Shown here piece by piece: positions 39,327 through 47,743 of a stretch of 64,000 nucleotides of DNA. The notes under the pieces were generated by a model that saw only the letters and a program-made list of their open reading frames with translations, ran no database searches and had not been told where the DNA came from. Source of the DNA: CAVQGF01 sp045807945 (GTDB lineage: Bacteria; Acidobacteriota; Terriglobia; Terriglobales; Acidobacteriaceae); contig JBJMGI010000084.1 in the NCBI GenBank assembly GCA_045807945.1, forward strand, positions 1-64,000, written 5' to 3'. Position 1 is the first letter of the stretch. Each line of letters opens with the position of its first letter. A program made the translations under genes and the position numbers.

Positions 39327-39509
39327 CTACTTCGACTCTACGGAAACCACTTCGCGGCCTTTGTAATGACCACACTTCGGGCAAGCGCGGTGCGGCATCT
39401 TGCGCTCGTGACAGTTTGGACACTCGGAAAGCGAGTGGCCAGTCAGGTGGTCATGCGCGCGGCGGGTTGCGGTGCGGCGCTTGGAGTGACGTCGTTTAGG
39501 ATTTGCCAT
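39327..39509 (-). CDS. rpmF: 50S ribosomal protein bL32
   Basis: This 60-residue protein starts [20 protein letters not shown] and carries two C-x2-C knuckles ([18 protein letters not shown]), so it is the zinc-binding form of bL32. It lies between the DUF177 gene and plsX, the classic arrangement that couples ribosome and lipid synthesis. Confidence 0.97.
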   Translation of the reverse strand: MANPKRRHSKRRTATRRAHDHLTGHSLSECPNCHERKMPHRACPKCGHYKGREVVSVESK

Positions 39510-39547
39510 TTCAAAACCTCTTAATCGGCCGTTCGATAGCCGGAAAA

Positions 39548-40096
39548 TTATTTCTTCAACTTGCCTTTAATACTTTCCAGGGCTGCCCATCGCGGATCGC
39601 TTATCTTCGCTTCGCAGTGGCAAGAGCCCTGGTTCAAATTCTTGCCGCATTGCGGGCAGAGCCCTTTGCAATCTTCGCGGCACAACAACTTCGCAGGAAC
39701 CGAGAGCAGCACCTGCTCCTGTAAAACGTCTTCCAGCCGAATACCATCGCCCTGATAAAAACCTATCTCGGTCTCAGCTTCTGAGATCGAAGCCTCGTCG
39801 GGATGCGCGTCAGCATTCACCGGCCGGTAGAGCAGATCAAAGTCGGTCCTAACATCGTACTGCACCGGCTCAACACACCGTGCGCAAGGTGTCTCGACGC
39901 TGGCCGTCAAGTTACCCCGCAGCCGAATATCGGCCACGCGCTTCTGGCCTTCCAGTTCCTCCACCAGATCAGCCTGACCTTTAGCGTGGGCTGCTGTGCG
40001 CTGCACCAGGTCGGGGCCAAGATCGAGTACACCCGGCTGGAATTCCTGGTCAAAATGCAGGGGCCGGAGTTCCAAATCGTGAACCTTGATCAGCAT
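39548..40096 (-). CDS. yceD: DUF177 / YceD family protein
   Basis: The product has 182 residues. Family marks are the central ETPCARCVEPVQYDVRTDFDLLY motif, an acidic segment, and DVLQEQVLLSVPAKLLCREDCKGLCPQCGKNLN with a Cys cluster at the C-terminus. DUF177 proteins are almost always encoded before rpmF and are linked to 23S rRNA maturation in plants and some bacteria. It is probably the first gene of the four-gene operon. Confidence 0.92.
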   Translation of the reverse strand: MLIKVHDLELRPLHFDQEFQPGVLDLGPDLVQRTAAHAKGQADLVEELEGQKRVADIRLRGNLTASVETPCARCVEPVQYDVRTDFDLLYRPVNADAHPDEASISEAETEIGFYQGDGIRLEDVLQEQVLLSVPAKLLCREDCKGLCPQCGKNLNQGSCHCEAKISDPRWAALESIKGKLKK

Positions 40097-40247
40097 CTCG
40101 AACTCCGGGGGAAACTACGAGGAGTGAACGCCGCCAGGCCGGCCCTCCGCGCGTCTGCACGCTGCCAGAGGCGGACCCTACTGATGCGGGCTAAACTCAA
40201 GAATAAAGGCGATTTGGCGGGGGTGTCAAGCAGGCCCAAATGGCGAA

Positions 40248-40273
40248 GCGCCCGGACGTTGCCGCCCGGGCGC
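40248..40273. terminator. GC-rich hairpin after the pilin gene
   Basis: GCGCCCGG (40248-40255) pairs with CCGGGCGC (40266-40273) around a 10-base loop, 17 bases beyond the pilin stop. There is no T-run, so it may be a weak terminator or an mRNA-stabilising end. Confidence 0.45.
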
Positions 40274-40289
40274 CTAGGGAGGGTGCAAC

Positions 40290-40784
40290 TTACTGCGGTA
40301 TCGGAATCGTGCAGTTCGTGGAGCCAGCCGGATCGTACTTGATCGGTCCTAGATGGTCTGAGCAGAAGCCGCGGCTGCCGCTCATGCCGAGCGTTTGCGG
40401 TATCGCGCGGACATCCAGATCTATTACCGGCGGTCCCGGAACCACATTGGCCATGGAGAATACGTAGCCGGACTTAACGCACGTAGCATTCGTGCAGCCG
40501 AGGTCTGAAGCAAGCAGGTCGCCGGCGGCGGGGGTTGGCGCTCCGCCCGGAGGCGTGGTCGGCCCCAGTTTCGAGAACGCATCGGCATAGCCAACGGTCG
40601 GGTACTGCGTTGCGTACGCGATCTCTGCCGTCGTGATCTGCCGAATAGAGGCCACCGCCGAAGCTTCATTCGCCGAGATGCGCGAGCGCAGCAGGTTCGG
40701 TATGGCGATAGCGGCGATTATAAGAATGATCGCCACGACGATCAGTAATTCGATAAGTGAAAATCCGCCTTGTTTGCGTTTCAT
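40290..40784 (-). CDS. Type IV pilin-like protein
   Basis: This 164-residue protein has a short basic leader (MKRKQGG) followed by FSLIELLIVVAIILIIAAIA, the prepilin peptidase site with Glu at position +5 and a hydrophobic N-terminal helix. The globular part has two or more Cys pairs (SDLGCTNATC; GFCSDHLGP to TNCTIP), with a C-terminal disulfide loop as in major pilins. It could be a type IVa pilin subunit or a pseudopilin; no assembly gene is adjacent. It has its own strong promoter. Confidence 0.9.
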   Translation of the reverse strand: MKRKQGGFSLIELLIVVAIILIIAAIAIPNLLRSRISANEASAVASIRQITTAEIAYATQYPTVGYADAFSKLGPTTPPGGAPTPAAGDLLASDLGCTNATCVKSGYVFSMANVVPGPPVIDLDVRAIPQTLGMSGSRGFCSDHLGPIKYDPAGSTNCTIPIPQ

Positions 40785-40867
40785 AGCTTTCCCTGTAACA
40801 GCGTTCGTAAAACAGCCGGGGAATTGAAAACGTACTAAGGACGGAGGACCGTGGGGAGGGTGAAAAG

Positions 40868-40896
40868 ACTATACCGCAGTCAGGATGCGCCTGCAA
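40868..40896 (-). promoter_or_regulatory. Sigma-70-type promoter of the pilin gene
   Basis: On the minus strand TTGCAG (40891-40896) and TATAGT (40868-40873) are spaced by exactly 17 bases. Initiation near 40861 gives a leader of about 75 bases before the pilin ATG. It is among the best promoter matches in the window. Confidence 0.65.
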
Positions 40897-40937
40897 CAGG
40901 AAAAATACGAGGTATCTAGCTGATAATAGAGGGTGTT

Positions 40938-40960
40938 GCAGGGGCGCTGGGCGCCCCTGC
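40938..40960 (-). terminator. Hairpin after the YtxH-type gene
   Basis: A perfect 10-bp GC-rich stem (40938-40947 with 40951-40960) with a 3-base loop lies 8 bases past the stop of the minus-strand gene. No T-run follows. Confidence 0.5.
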
Positions 40961-40967
40961 TCAAGCC

Positions 40968-41201
40968 TTAAACGGCACCTTCGGTGCCGGTGCGCTGCTC
41001 TCCGCCACCCTGCATACCGCCACGGATCGCAGATACGCTGCTGCGGACGCGTTCGCGGCCCTGCTCAAACGTGTCGCGTGCCTGGTCGGCGATATCACTC
41101 GCCCGCTGCGTCAGGTTGTCGCGTGTCTCCTCACCGCTCATAGGTGCAAACAGAACGCCCAAGCCCACTCCGAGCCCGAGTCCAAACAGAAATCCTTTCA
41201 T
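40968..41201 (-). CDS. YtxH-domain small protein
   Basis: This 77-residue protein opens MKGFLFGLGLGVGLGVLFAPMSGEETRDNL, the YtxH glycine-zipper membrane segment and APMSGEE signature. An amphipathic helix (ASDIADQARDTFEQGRERVRS) and a Gly-rich tail follow. YtxH proteins are small general-stress membrane proteins of unclear role. Monocistronic. Confidence 0.85.
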   Translation of the reverse strand: MKGFLFGLGLGVGLGVLFAPMSGEETRDNLTQRASDIADQARDTFEQGRERVRSSVSAIRGGMQGGGEQRTGTEGAV

Positions 41202-41307
41202 GCCGTGCCTCCTTAGGAATTTTTCGACGAATGTGGATGAATCACACCGTAGCTATGAAAGATGCGGCTTACCGGGGCGGGTTTGCCGAGAGTGAAAAGG
41301 TAAAGGC

Positions 41308-41333
41308 GCAGCAGCTCGCTTGCGAGCTGCTGC
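41308..41333 (-). terminator. Hairpin after the TPR membrane-protein gene
   Basis: A 12-bp inverted repeat (41308-41319 with 41322-41333) lies 20 bases past the stop at 41353 and is followed on the minus strand by a pyrimidine-rich stretch. A likely terminator. Confidence 0.6.
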
Positions 41334-41352
41334 TAAGTGATTATGACAGGAA

Positions 41353-42072
41353 TCACTGCTGCTTCTTGGCGGATTCCAAGCGGCCGGTTGCGATCTCTGC
41401 AGCGACGCTCTTTGGATCTTCCTTCCGGATCTGCTCGTAGACCTTTACCGCCTCGGCAGGCTGGGTCCCTTCATACGTTCCCGCGAGTTCCAGTTCAGCG
41501 GTAGCTTTCGGCACGGTGTCGGTAGGTTTATCCATCAGTTCTTTGTAGATGTTCACGGCATCGGAGGTTTTTCCGGCGTTGCGATACAGCGATGCCAGCG
41601 CGAACTTTGCCAGGGCGGCGCGGTTCTTGTCTCGGTAACCTGCAATCTCCTTCAGCTCGGACTCGGCCGCGGCATTGTCGCCCGCATCGATTGCTGTGGT
41701 TGCTGCCATGTAGCGGCTGTAATCGCCGGAGCTGGTGTGTGAATACTTGTCTGCGACCTCGAGAAACAGCTTGCGGGCTGCCGCGGCACGGTCCTTAATG
41801 GACTTGAAGGTCTCAGTGCCGGGCGGGACCGGCTGGCCAGGAGTCACGATAGGGGCCTGCAATGTGCGCAGCGCAGCGCCCACTTCGATGCTGGCCTGCT
41901 CGTTCCGGTGCTGCATGTAAGCCCATCCGCCCACGACGGCCGCAAGGATTACCACCGCGCTAACGATACCGATGATCAGGGTGCGACGGTGTTCTTCGGT
42001 CCAGTGCAGGGCTTCTTCAGCACCGGCTTTGAATCTGTCTTCTTTAAGTTGTCGTTTGGAATAACCAGGCAC
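41353..42072 (-). CDS. YfgM-like single-pass TPR protein
   Basis: The product has 239 residues. The N-terminus is cytoplasmic (RQLKEDRFKAGAEEALHWTEEHRR) with one membrane helix (about 33-52). Periplasmic helical repeats follow (AAAESELKEIAGYRDKNRAALAKFALASLYRNAGK, SDAVNIYKELMD). YfgM-like proteins (TPR_21) associate with the Sec translocon and periplasmic chaperones in E. coli; that role is inferred here. Monocistronic. Confidence 0.82.
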   Translation of the reverse strand: MPGYSKRQLKEDRFKAGAEEALHWTEEHRRTLIIGIVSAVVILAAVVGGWAYMQHRNEQASIEVGAALRTLQAPIVTPGQPVPPGTETFKSIKDRAAAARKLFLEVADKYSHTSSGDYSRYMAATTAIDAGDNAAAESELKEIAGYRDKNRAALAKFALASLYRNAGKTSDAVNIYKELMDKPTDTVPKATAELELAGTYEGTQPAEAVKVYEQIRKEDPKSVAAEIATGRLESAKKQQ

Positions 42073-42160
42073 GCGAACGTCCTTACTGCTTCAGCGAGAG
42101 ATAGGAAAACATTGAGTTTATCATAGGCTCAACCCGCTGCTCGGAGGCCCGCTACGCAAT

Positions 42161-42725
42161 CTATTCCCGTGCGCTGGCATTCTCACAGCGGGAACGTTCA
42201 GGTGGCGCGCATAATCCCTTTGCATATTCGAGAGCAAAATCGAAGTTCTTATGCTCTCCTGCAGCTCCCGCCTTCAACGTTCGAATTCCTTCAACGGGCG
42301 AGTAACGGTAAATCTCCATAAGGGTATGGGTCAGGTTTTCAACCGCGGAATTAGAGCTTGCGGCACGGATTTGCTTCAAAATAGCATCGACAGCGGGTTT
42401 GCCGATTGATTCCAAAGCTTCCATAGCAGGGAAAAGGACTTCCCGAGATTTAGGATGCAGAGCGAAAACTGCTTCCGATTCAGGAGACTTTCCTTTGAAT
42501 AGAATCAGTGCTGCTAAGTCCGAGCTCGCTTCGGTTGCTTTCATTGAGCCTAGCGACCTGATAGCTAGAAGTGACACACTCAGTTTTAGAAGCGCGCAGC
42601 TCGGCATCATTGATGACCGATCTGAAATACGAAACCTGCTGTTCGCGCGAACCTTGAGGTTCAGTACAGGCCTTCGCGCCTGCGCAGCTGAAAAGAATTG
42701 CAATGACTGCGACAACTATCTTCAT
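42161..42725 (-). pseudogene. Frameshifted gene for an exported helical protein
   Basis: ATG 42725 has a good ribosome-binding site (AAGGAG, 6 bases away) and starts a signal peptide (MKIVVAVIAILFSCAGAKAC). This frame ends early at 42480. A second frame, shifted by one base near 42560-42580, continues with strong coding character: ALILFKGKSPESEAVF, LFPAMEALESIGKPAVDAIL, then LTHTLMEIYRYSPVEG to the stop at 42161. Joined, they would give about 188 residues with HEAT-like helical character. Either the gene is decayed or the base call is wrong there. Function unknown. Confidence 0.65.
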
Positions 42726-42739
42726 AATCATCTCCTTCC

Positions 42740-43015
42740 TCACTGAAGATTCCACGTAAGCTGCGTACTTCCCAAGCCGGTTTGGTTGTCACCGGCTATG
42801 CTGTTCGACAGAGTGTCAGTTTGGCCGCCGCCCTGCTTTGTAACCGAGACTCTCGCATACCAGTTTAAAGCTCCTGATGTCGCTATACCGTCGTAGATCG
42901 CCCAAGACGCAAAGTTGACTCTTTCGTGGAAGACCGTGCCGTCTGGCTCGGGTCTGCTGCGCGTGTCAATACCTGGTTCGCTTTTTGCCGCGCCAAAGAA
43001 GACCTTCGGCGCGTT
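42740..43015 (-). pseudogene. C-terminal fragment of an unknown beta-rich protein
   Basis: This frame is open for 91 codons between a TAA at 43016-43018 and TGA at 42740-42742 but has no start codon. It reads like real protein: KVFFGAAKSEPGIDTRSRPE, then VNFASWAIYDGIATSGALNW and GSTQLTWNLQ at the end. The stop lies 14 bases before the ATG of the frameshifted exported gene, as in an operon. It breaks off next to the gdhA promoter, so the 5' part was probably deleted. I do not recognise a family. Confidence 0.5.
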
Positions 43016-43027
43016 TTACGGCGCCAC

Positions 43028-43057
43028 TTGCCACGGGCCCATGCTGCTGCCTATACT
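43028..43057 (+). promoter_or_regulatory. Putative promoter of gdhA
   Basis: TTGCCA (43028-43033) and TATACT (43052-43057), each five of six matches to consensus, are separated by 18 bases. A start near 43064 would give a leader of about 117 bases. Confidence 0.55.
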
Positions 43058-43180
43058 TTTCGTTTGCAATCTGCACCTCCCGCGCGGCCTTGGTTTACTC
43101 AACCAGTGCTGGCGCGGCGCACCGCCCTCGGGCACGCAAACCGAGGATAATCCCGCACTGCATTCTGCTACGGAGTTCTC

Positions 43181-44470
43181 ATGACCACCTTGGCTGCACC
43201 GCCGCTTAAAACCATCCCTATGAGTGACGAACTCAATCCATCCGCCGCGCAGGTAGCGCGCTTCGATTTCGCCGCGACCAAACTCAACCTCGATGACGGC
43301 ATGTGGAAGATCCTGCGCTCGCCAAACCGCGAGATCATCGTGCACATCCCCATCGGCATGGACAACGGCACGGTCGAGGTCTTTACCGGATATCGCGTGC
43401 AGCATTCCATCGCACGCGGGCCGGCCAAAGGCGGCGTACGCTACGCGCCCGACGTGACGCTCGATGAGGTCCGCGCCCTCGCCAGCTGGATGACTTGGAA
43501 GTGCGCTGTGGTGAACATCCCGTTCGGCGGCGCCAAAGGCGGTGTGATCTGTGACCCGAAGAAACTTTCGATGACGGAGCTGGAAAAGATCACTCGCCGC
43601 TATACGGCTGAGTTGGTGGAATTCATCGGCCCAGAAAAAGACGTGCCTGCCCCCGACGTGGGAACCAACGAACAGGTGATGGCATGGATGATGGATACAT
43701 ACTCCATGCATCTTCGCCAGACCGTGACGGCGGTCGTCACCGGCAAACCGGTGAATATGGGCGGCTCGCGTGGGCGTCGTGAGGCCACCGGCCGTGGCGT
43801 GATGATCGTTTGTGACCAGGCAATCAAGAAGCTGGGCATGAGCCGCGAATCCAGCCGCGTGATCGTGCAGGGATTCGGCAATGTGGGCTCGAATGCTGCC
43901 AAGCTGATGGCCGACGCCGGGTACAAGGTGATCGGGATCGGCGAGTGGGATGGCGGTCTGTACAACAAGAATGGCATCGACATCGACGGGTTGATCGAGC
44001 ACCGCACGCGCAACAACACCATCAAGGGATTTAAGAACGCGGAAGCGATGGCCACCGCCGACCTGCTGATCGCCGATTGCGACATCCTGATCCCGGCGGC
44101 CACGGAAAACGTGATCACCTCCAAGAACGTGAACGAGGTTAAAGCAAAGATCATCGCGGAAGGCGCGAACGGTCCGACGACTGCTCCCGCTGACGAGGTG
44201 CTCGCCGATAAGAAGGTCTTCGTGATTCCCGACATCCTCGCGAACGCCGGCGGCGTTACCACCAGCTACTTCGAGTGGGTGCAGGACCGCCAGGGATACT
44301 TCTGGAAAGAGTCGGTAGTCAACGACCAACTTGAGACGATCATGGTGGATTCGTTCGATGAGGTGGTCCGTTACGCCGAAACGCACGGCGTTAACAACCG
44401 CATCGCGGCGTACATGCTCGCCATCGATCGCGTGGCGTTCACCATCAAACAACGTGGCATTTACGCATAA
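43181..44470 (+). CDS. gdhA: Glutamate dehydrogenase
   Basis: This 429-residue member of the hexameric Glu/Leu/Phe/Val dehydrogenase family shows [19 protein letters not shown], the catalytic Lys motif [52 protein letters not shown] for the dinucleotide, and [13 protein letters not shown]. It interconverts glutamate and 2-oxoglutarate plus ammonia. GGAG precedes the ATG. The gene has its own promoter and terminator. Confidence 0.95.
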   Translation: MTTLAAPPLKTIPMSDELNPSAAQVARFDFAATKLNLDDGMWKILRSPNREIIVHIPIGMDNGTVEVFTGYRVQHSIARGPAKGGVRYAPDVTLDEVRALASWMTWKCAVVNIPFGGAKGGVICDPKKLSMTELEKITRRYTAELVEFIGPEKDVPAPDVGTNEQVMAWMMDTYSMHLRQTVTAVVTGKPVNMGGSRGRREATGRGVMIVCDQAIKKLGMSRESSRVIVQGFGNVGSNAAKLMADAGYKVIGIGEWDGGLYNKNGIDIDGLIEHRTRNNTIKGFKNAEAMATADLLIADCDILIPAATENVITSKNVNEVKAKIIAEGANGPTTAPADEVLADKKVFVIPDILANAGGVTTSYFEWVQDRQGYFWKESVVNDQLETIMVDSFDEVVRYAETHGVNNRIAAYMLAIDRVAFTIKQRGIYA

Positions 44471-44476
44471 GTTACG

Positions 44477-44501
44477 AAGCGCCGGGCGACCGGCGCTTTT
44501 T
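44477..44501 (+). terminator. Intrinsic terminator of gdhA
   Basis: A 9-bp stem (44477-44485 with 44490-44498) with a GCGA loop runs directly into TTTTT, six bases after the gdhA stop. Confidence 0.88.
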
Positions 44502-44613
44502 GATGCTCCGAAATACGCCCTTTGTTCAGCTTCAAAGTTCCGCGTAAGCTGACAATCGGTGCTGATAAGGGTTAAGCTAGGATTTCTAGCGGTCCCCTGC
44601 CGCGTCCCATGGC

Positions 44614-45279
44614 ATGAATCTGCCTAACTACATCACGATGTCACGCATCGCGTGCGTGCCCCTTTTGATCTGGGTGCTGACCAGCCGCTTCTTCAATGCA
44701 CAGAACGGTGAGCGCGAGCTCGTGGCCTCAGGGCTGTTCATCGCTGCCTCCATCACGGATGGCATTGATGGCTACCTGGCGCGCCGTCGCGGACAGATCA
44801 CTACGATGGGCATGCTGCTCGATCCCCTTGCCGACAAGCTGCTTGTGACCGCCGCGTTCATCTGCCTGGTGCAGATCGAGCCACGGATCGTGCCGGCATG
44901 GATCGCAGTGGTTGTGATCGGGCGCGAATTTCTCGTCAACGGCCTGCGCTCGATCGCGGCTTCCCAGGGCTTCACTATCGAGGCCAGCGATTGGGGAAAG
45001 TTCAAGATGGTCGTCCAGATCATTGCAGTGGTCGCTGCGCTCATCGCGCACCACTGGGCTGTTCTCGACTTGAACCCTTACAATCTTGCGTTGCTGCTGC
45101 CTGTGGACGTGATCGCGCGCGGAGCGATCTGGTTCATGGTGGCGATATCGCTTTACTCCGCCCTCGACTACTTCATCGCGTTCTGGCGGAAGATAGACAC
45201 GCGCGTGAGCCGTGAGCGCCGCCGCCGCATTTTCGTGCTCAGCCGCAAAGGGCGCAAGACCGACGCTCCTGCTGTATAG
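44614..45279 (+). CDS. pgsA: CDP-diacylglycerol-glycerol-3-phosphate 3-phosphatidyltransferase
   Basis: The product has 221 residues. NLPNYITMSRIACVPLLIW opens the protein, and the CDP-alcohol phosphotransferase motif DGIDGYLARRRGQITTMGML continues as LDPLADK, giving all conserved Asp residues. About five membrane helices follow. It makes phosphatidylglycerophosphate. The C-terminal tail is basic and longer than usual. The AMMECR1 gene follows after 26 bases. Confidence 0.92.
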   Translation: MNLPNYITMSRIACVPLLIWVLTSRFFNAQNGERELVASGLFIAASITDGIDGYLARRRGQITTMGMLLDPLADKLLVTAAFICLVQIEPRIVPAWIAVVVIGREFLVNGLRSIAASQGFTIEASDWGKFKMVVQIIAVVAALIAHHWAVLDLNPYNLALLLPVDVIARGAIWFMVAISLYSALDYFIAFWRKIDTRVSRERRRRIFVLSRKGRKTDAPAV

Positions 45280-45305
45280 CCTCTGGCCGGCAGTTTCGAG
45301 GCGCA

Positions 45306-45857
45306 ATGAGCCAACCGACGCCAGTCGAATACTCTCCTGAAGAACGCCAAACACTCCTTCGCATCGCCCACCGTGCCATCGAGGCTGCGTCTACGGGGCA
45401 CTCCTTCACTCCTGAAGTGGTCTCAGAGCATTTGCAGGAGCCTCGTGGAGCATTCACAACCATCCATTTGCGTAGCAACCTGCGCGGCTGCGTGGGCTAC
45501 ATCCTGCCGATGCTTCCGCTCTACTTGACGGTCGCGGATACAGCGGCCTCAGCAGCCACAAGAGATCCTCGGTTCGCGCCGCTCACGCCGGGCGACGCTG
45601 CGGAAGTGAAGGTGGAGATCAGTGTCCTCTCGAAGCCGTTTCCCATCACTCCCGACGAGATAGAGCCGGGAAAGCACGGATTGCTGGTCAGCGACGGCAG
45701 CAGGCGTGGCGTGTTGCTGCCACAGGTTGCACCGGAGCATGGGTGGGACGCGGAGCAGTTCCTGACGCACACGTGCATGAAGGCGCGAATCCCTGCCGAT
45801 GCGTGGCGGCACGGTGCGCGCATTGAGGCTTTCACGGCTGAGATATTCGGCGAGTAA
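45306..45857 (+). CDS. amrA: AMMECR1-domain protein (AmmeMemoRadiSam system protein A)
   Basis: This 183-residue protein has the AMMECR1 core: GAFTTIHLRSNLRGCVGYILP with the invariant LRGC-G, then AASAATRDPRFAPLTPGDA, VKVEISVLSKPFPI and HGLLVSDGSRRGVLLPQVA. In AmmeMemoRadiSam systems this protein accompanies a Memo protein and a radical SAM enzyme; neither is visible here. Function unknown. Confidence 0.9.
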   Translation: MSQPTPVEYSPEERQTLLRIAHRAIEAASTGHSFTPEVVSEHLQEPRGAFTTIHLRSNLRGCVGYILPMLPLYLTVADTAASAATRDPRFAPLTPGDAAEVKVEISVLSKPFPITPDEIEPGKHGLLVSDGSRRGVLLPQVAPEHGWDAEQFLTHTCMKARIPADAWRHGARIEAFTAEIFGE

Positions 45858-45863
45858 AAATAA

Positions 45864-45889
45864 AAGCGGCACGCCGTGGCGTGCCGCTT
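45864..45889. terminator. Shared terminator between AMMECR1 and OmpA-family genes
   Basis: A 12-bp inverted repeat (45864-45875 with 45878-45889) lies between the convergent genes. On the minus strand it is followed by TTTTATTTTTA, a strong T-rich tail. Confidence 0.82.
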
Positions 45890-45908
45890 GAGTCCTGGTG
45901 CCAATTTC

Positions 45909-47477
45909 TTACGGCATTGGCGCCCCGGCAGGGACGACCCAAACTTCGGCCATGCCGTTCGTCTTCGTCCCGGCGCGAGTCTGGATGCGCTTTGGGTCGA
46001 TGCCTTTGCTGGCCGTAAGGTAGGTCTTTACGTTCTCTGCGCGCTTCATTGCGAGCTTCGCGCCTGCAGGGCTGTCTGAATCAGGCATTCCGATCACTAC
46101 CGCGGTCGAGTCAGCCTGCTGCTGCATGTTCAACGCCACGCCATCCAGGATGGCCTTGGCTTTGTTATCCACGCGAGCGCTGTTCTTGGCAAACTGAACT
46201 TCGTTGTTGCTCGCGGCTGCGGGTGCGGCTGCTCCGGCAACGTTCACCATCGCTTGTGCGGTGGAGGTGAGGTTGCGATCGTCTGTGGCAGTTGCAACCA
46301 CGGTCACCTGGCCTGGATCAGCGGACCCCGTATCGAGCAGGGCAGTGTTGTCGCGTGGAGTAAGGCGGCCACTGCTGCTCGAGAATGAAAGCGAGATCTG
46401 GCGGTTATCCGGGCTGGCAACGTCGCACGTCACCGTGGAGCTCTCGCCCTTGCGGACGTTGGTCGGCGAAGCCGCGCAGGAAAGCGTTGGAGGATTCATG
46501 GGCGGAGGCGGTGGCGGCGGAGGAAGCAGCGGACCATCCATAAGCTCAACGTGGTCGCCCACGTTTACGTCTGTGATCGTGGTGGTGAACATGATGGTCG
46601 AGCTATGCGGATAGACGCTAATCACGACCGCTTCACCCAAAGTTTCGCGGGGAAGTTCCGCTAACCGGCCGGCAGGGAAGTAGTGTTCGTTCTGCTGCGT
46701 GTCCTCGGCATCTTTGGCCCTGAAGGAGAGCTTGTCGATGTCGGTGTTGTACGCGTCAGCGTAATTCCGAACGGCGCGCACGTAATCGCCGATCTTCAGG
46801 CCGTGGTCGGTGCCGATGTTGATGTAGCCCTTTTTGCCCGTACCTAAAGCTTGATCAAAATCTTTTCCCATGACGATGCGGCCCACCGGCTTTCCATCCG
46901 GAGGAGCAAAGCGATCGAACATGATCGTCTTTGGGACGTTAGGGGCCTGCTTTTCGACAAAGGGCACCACGAAATCGCCGCGCACGACGGGTTCGCAGCT
47001 GTACTCAACCTGGGCCACGCCTACATTCTGTCCACGTACCTCCACTACCCGCACGTGGCCGATCTCGGCGAACGCATCTCCAACGGCTGCAATGGCGGCA
47101 TGCTGCCCTTTGAATGCTTCCCACTTATTGGGGTCCTTAAGGTGTCGCAAAACGGTATAAAGATTTCCCACCTGTACGGAGCCGCCGGTCAGGTATATGT
47201 AGTCGCGGTCGGCGAACTTGGTCTCGTGCGGGGTCTCCCAACCGCCGGCGACGGTCAGGGTCTCAGCGGGGTGTTCGCTGGTGACGAATCCGGCGCAATT
47301 CACATCGGCATAAGTCGGCGCTGTCAGGTTCTGAAGGACGGCGGTCGGCGGAATGGCGTTTCCGACAGCAGGAGCGACGGTTGCCGCCTGCTCCCCAGTA
47401 GCTGCGGCGGCTGTCTGAGCGACAGCGGTCGAGCAGAGTGCTGCCAAGGCCAATATTGCCAATGCGATTTTCTTCAT
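45909..47477 (-). CDS. OmpA-family exported protein with Ig-like region
   Basis: From ATG 47477 (GGAG five bases upstream) the product has 522 residues with a signal peptide (MKKIALAILALAALCSTAVAQ). The first 320 residues form an unrecognised domain with one Cys pair and a LysM-like or SH3-like strand set. A Pro-rich linker and an Ig-like segment (LSCAASPTNVRKGESSTVTC) follow. The C-terminus is a diverged OmpA/MotB peptidoglycan-binding domain (VQFAKNSARVDNKAKAILDG to KRAENVKTYLTASKGIDPKRI). It probably tethers the cell envelope to peptidoglycan. Confidence 0.85.
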   Translation of the reverse strand: MKKIALAILALAALCSTAVAQTAAAATGEQAATVAPAVGNAIPPTAVLQNLTAPTYADVNCAGFVTSEHPAETLTVAGGWETPHETKFADRDYIYLTGGSVQVGNLYTVLRHLKDPNKWEAFKGQHAAIAAVGDAFAEIGHVRVVEVRGQNVGVAQVEYSCEPVVRGDFVVPFVEKQAPNVPKTIMFDRFAPPDGKPVGRIVMGKDFDQALGTGKKGYINIGTDHGLKIGDYVRAVRNYADAYNTDIDKLSFRAKDAEDTQQNEHYFPAGRLAELPRETLGEAVVISVYPHSSTIMFTTTITDVNVGDHVELMDGPLLPPPPPPPPMNPPTLSCAASPTNVRKGESSTVTCDVASPDNRQISLSFSSSSGRLTPRDNTALLDTGSADPGQVTVVATATDDRNLTSTAQAMVNVAGAAAPAAASNNEVQFAKNSARVDNKAKAILDGVALNMQQQADSTAVVIGMPDSDSPAGAKLAMKRAENVKTYLTASKGIDPKRIQTRAGTKTNGMAEVWVVPAGAPMP

Positions 47478-47743
47478 ATGTGCTCCGGGCTCTATGCCGT
47501 TAACTCCAGCATAGACAAAGGTTTCCGGCATGAACGCTAGCAAACCCTATGACCGGAAGCAATATATATGTTAGTTACTATAGAGATACAGGCAAAAAGG
47601 GGTATCGAAAGGGAGGGGACTACCGGGTAATTGCGTATTCCCGAGGGCACGGCTCCGCAGCGCAATAAACGTGGTGCAAAACACGCTTTGGATTGTGCTT
47701 GCGCTCACCGCTTACGCCCTGTAAACTCCACGCCGACAACGAC

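Noticed and set aside
43016..44452. 478-codon open frame opposite gdhA
   Set aside because: It mirrors a well-conserved gene codon for codon, its translation is His/Asp/Val-rich without motifs, and such antisense frames are common in GC-rich DNA.
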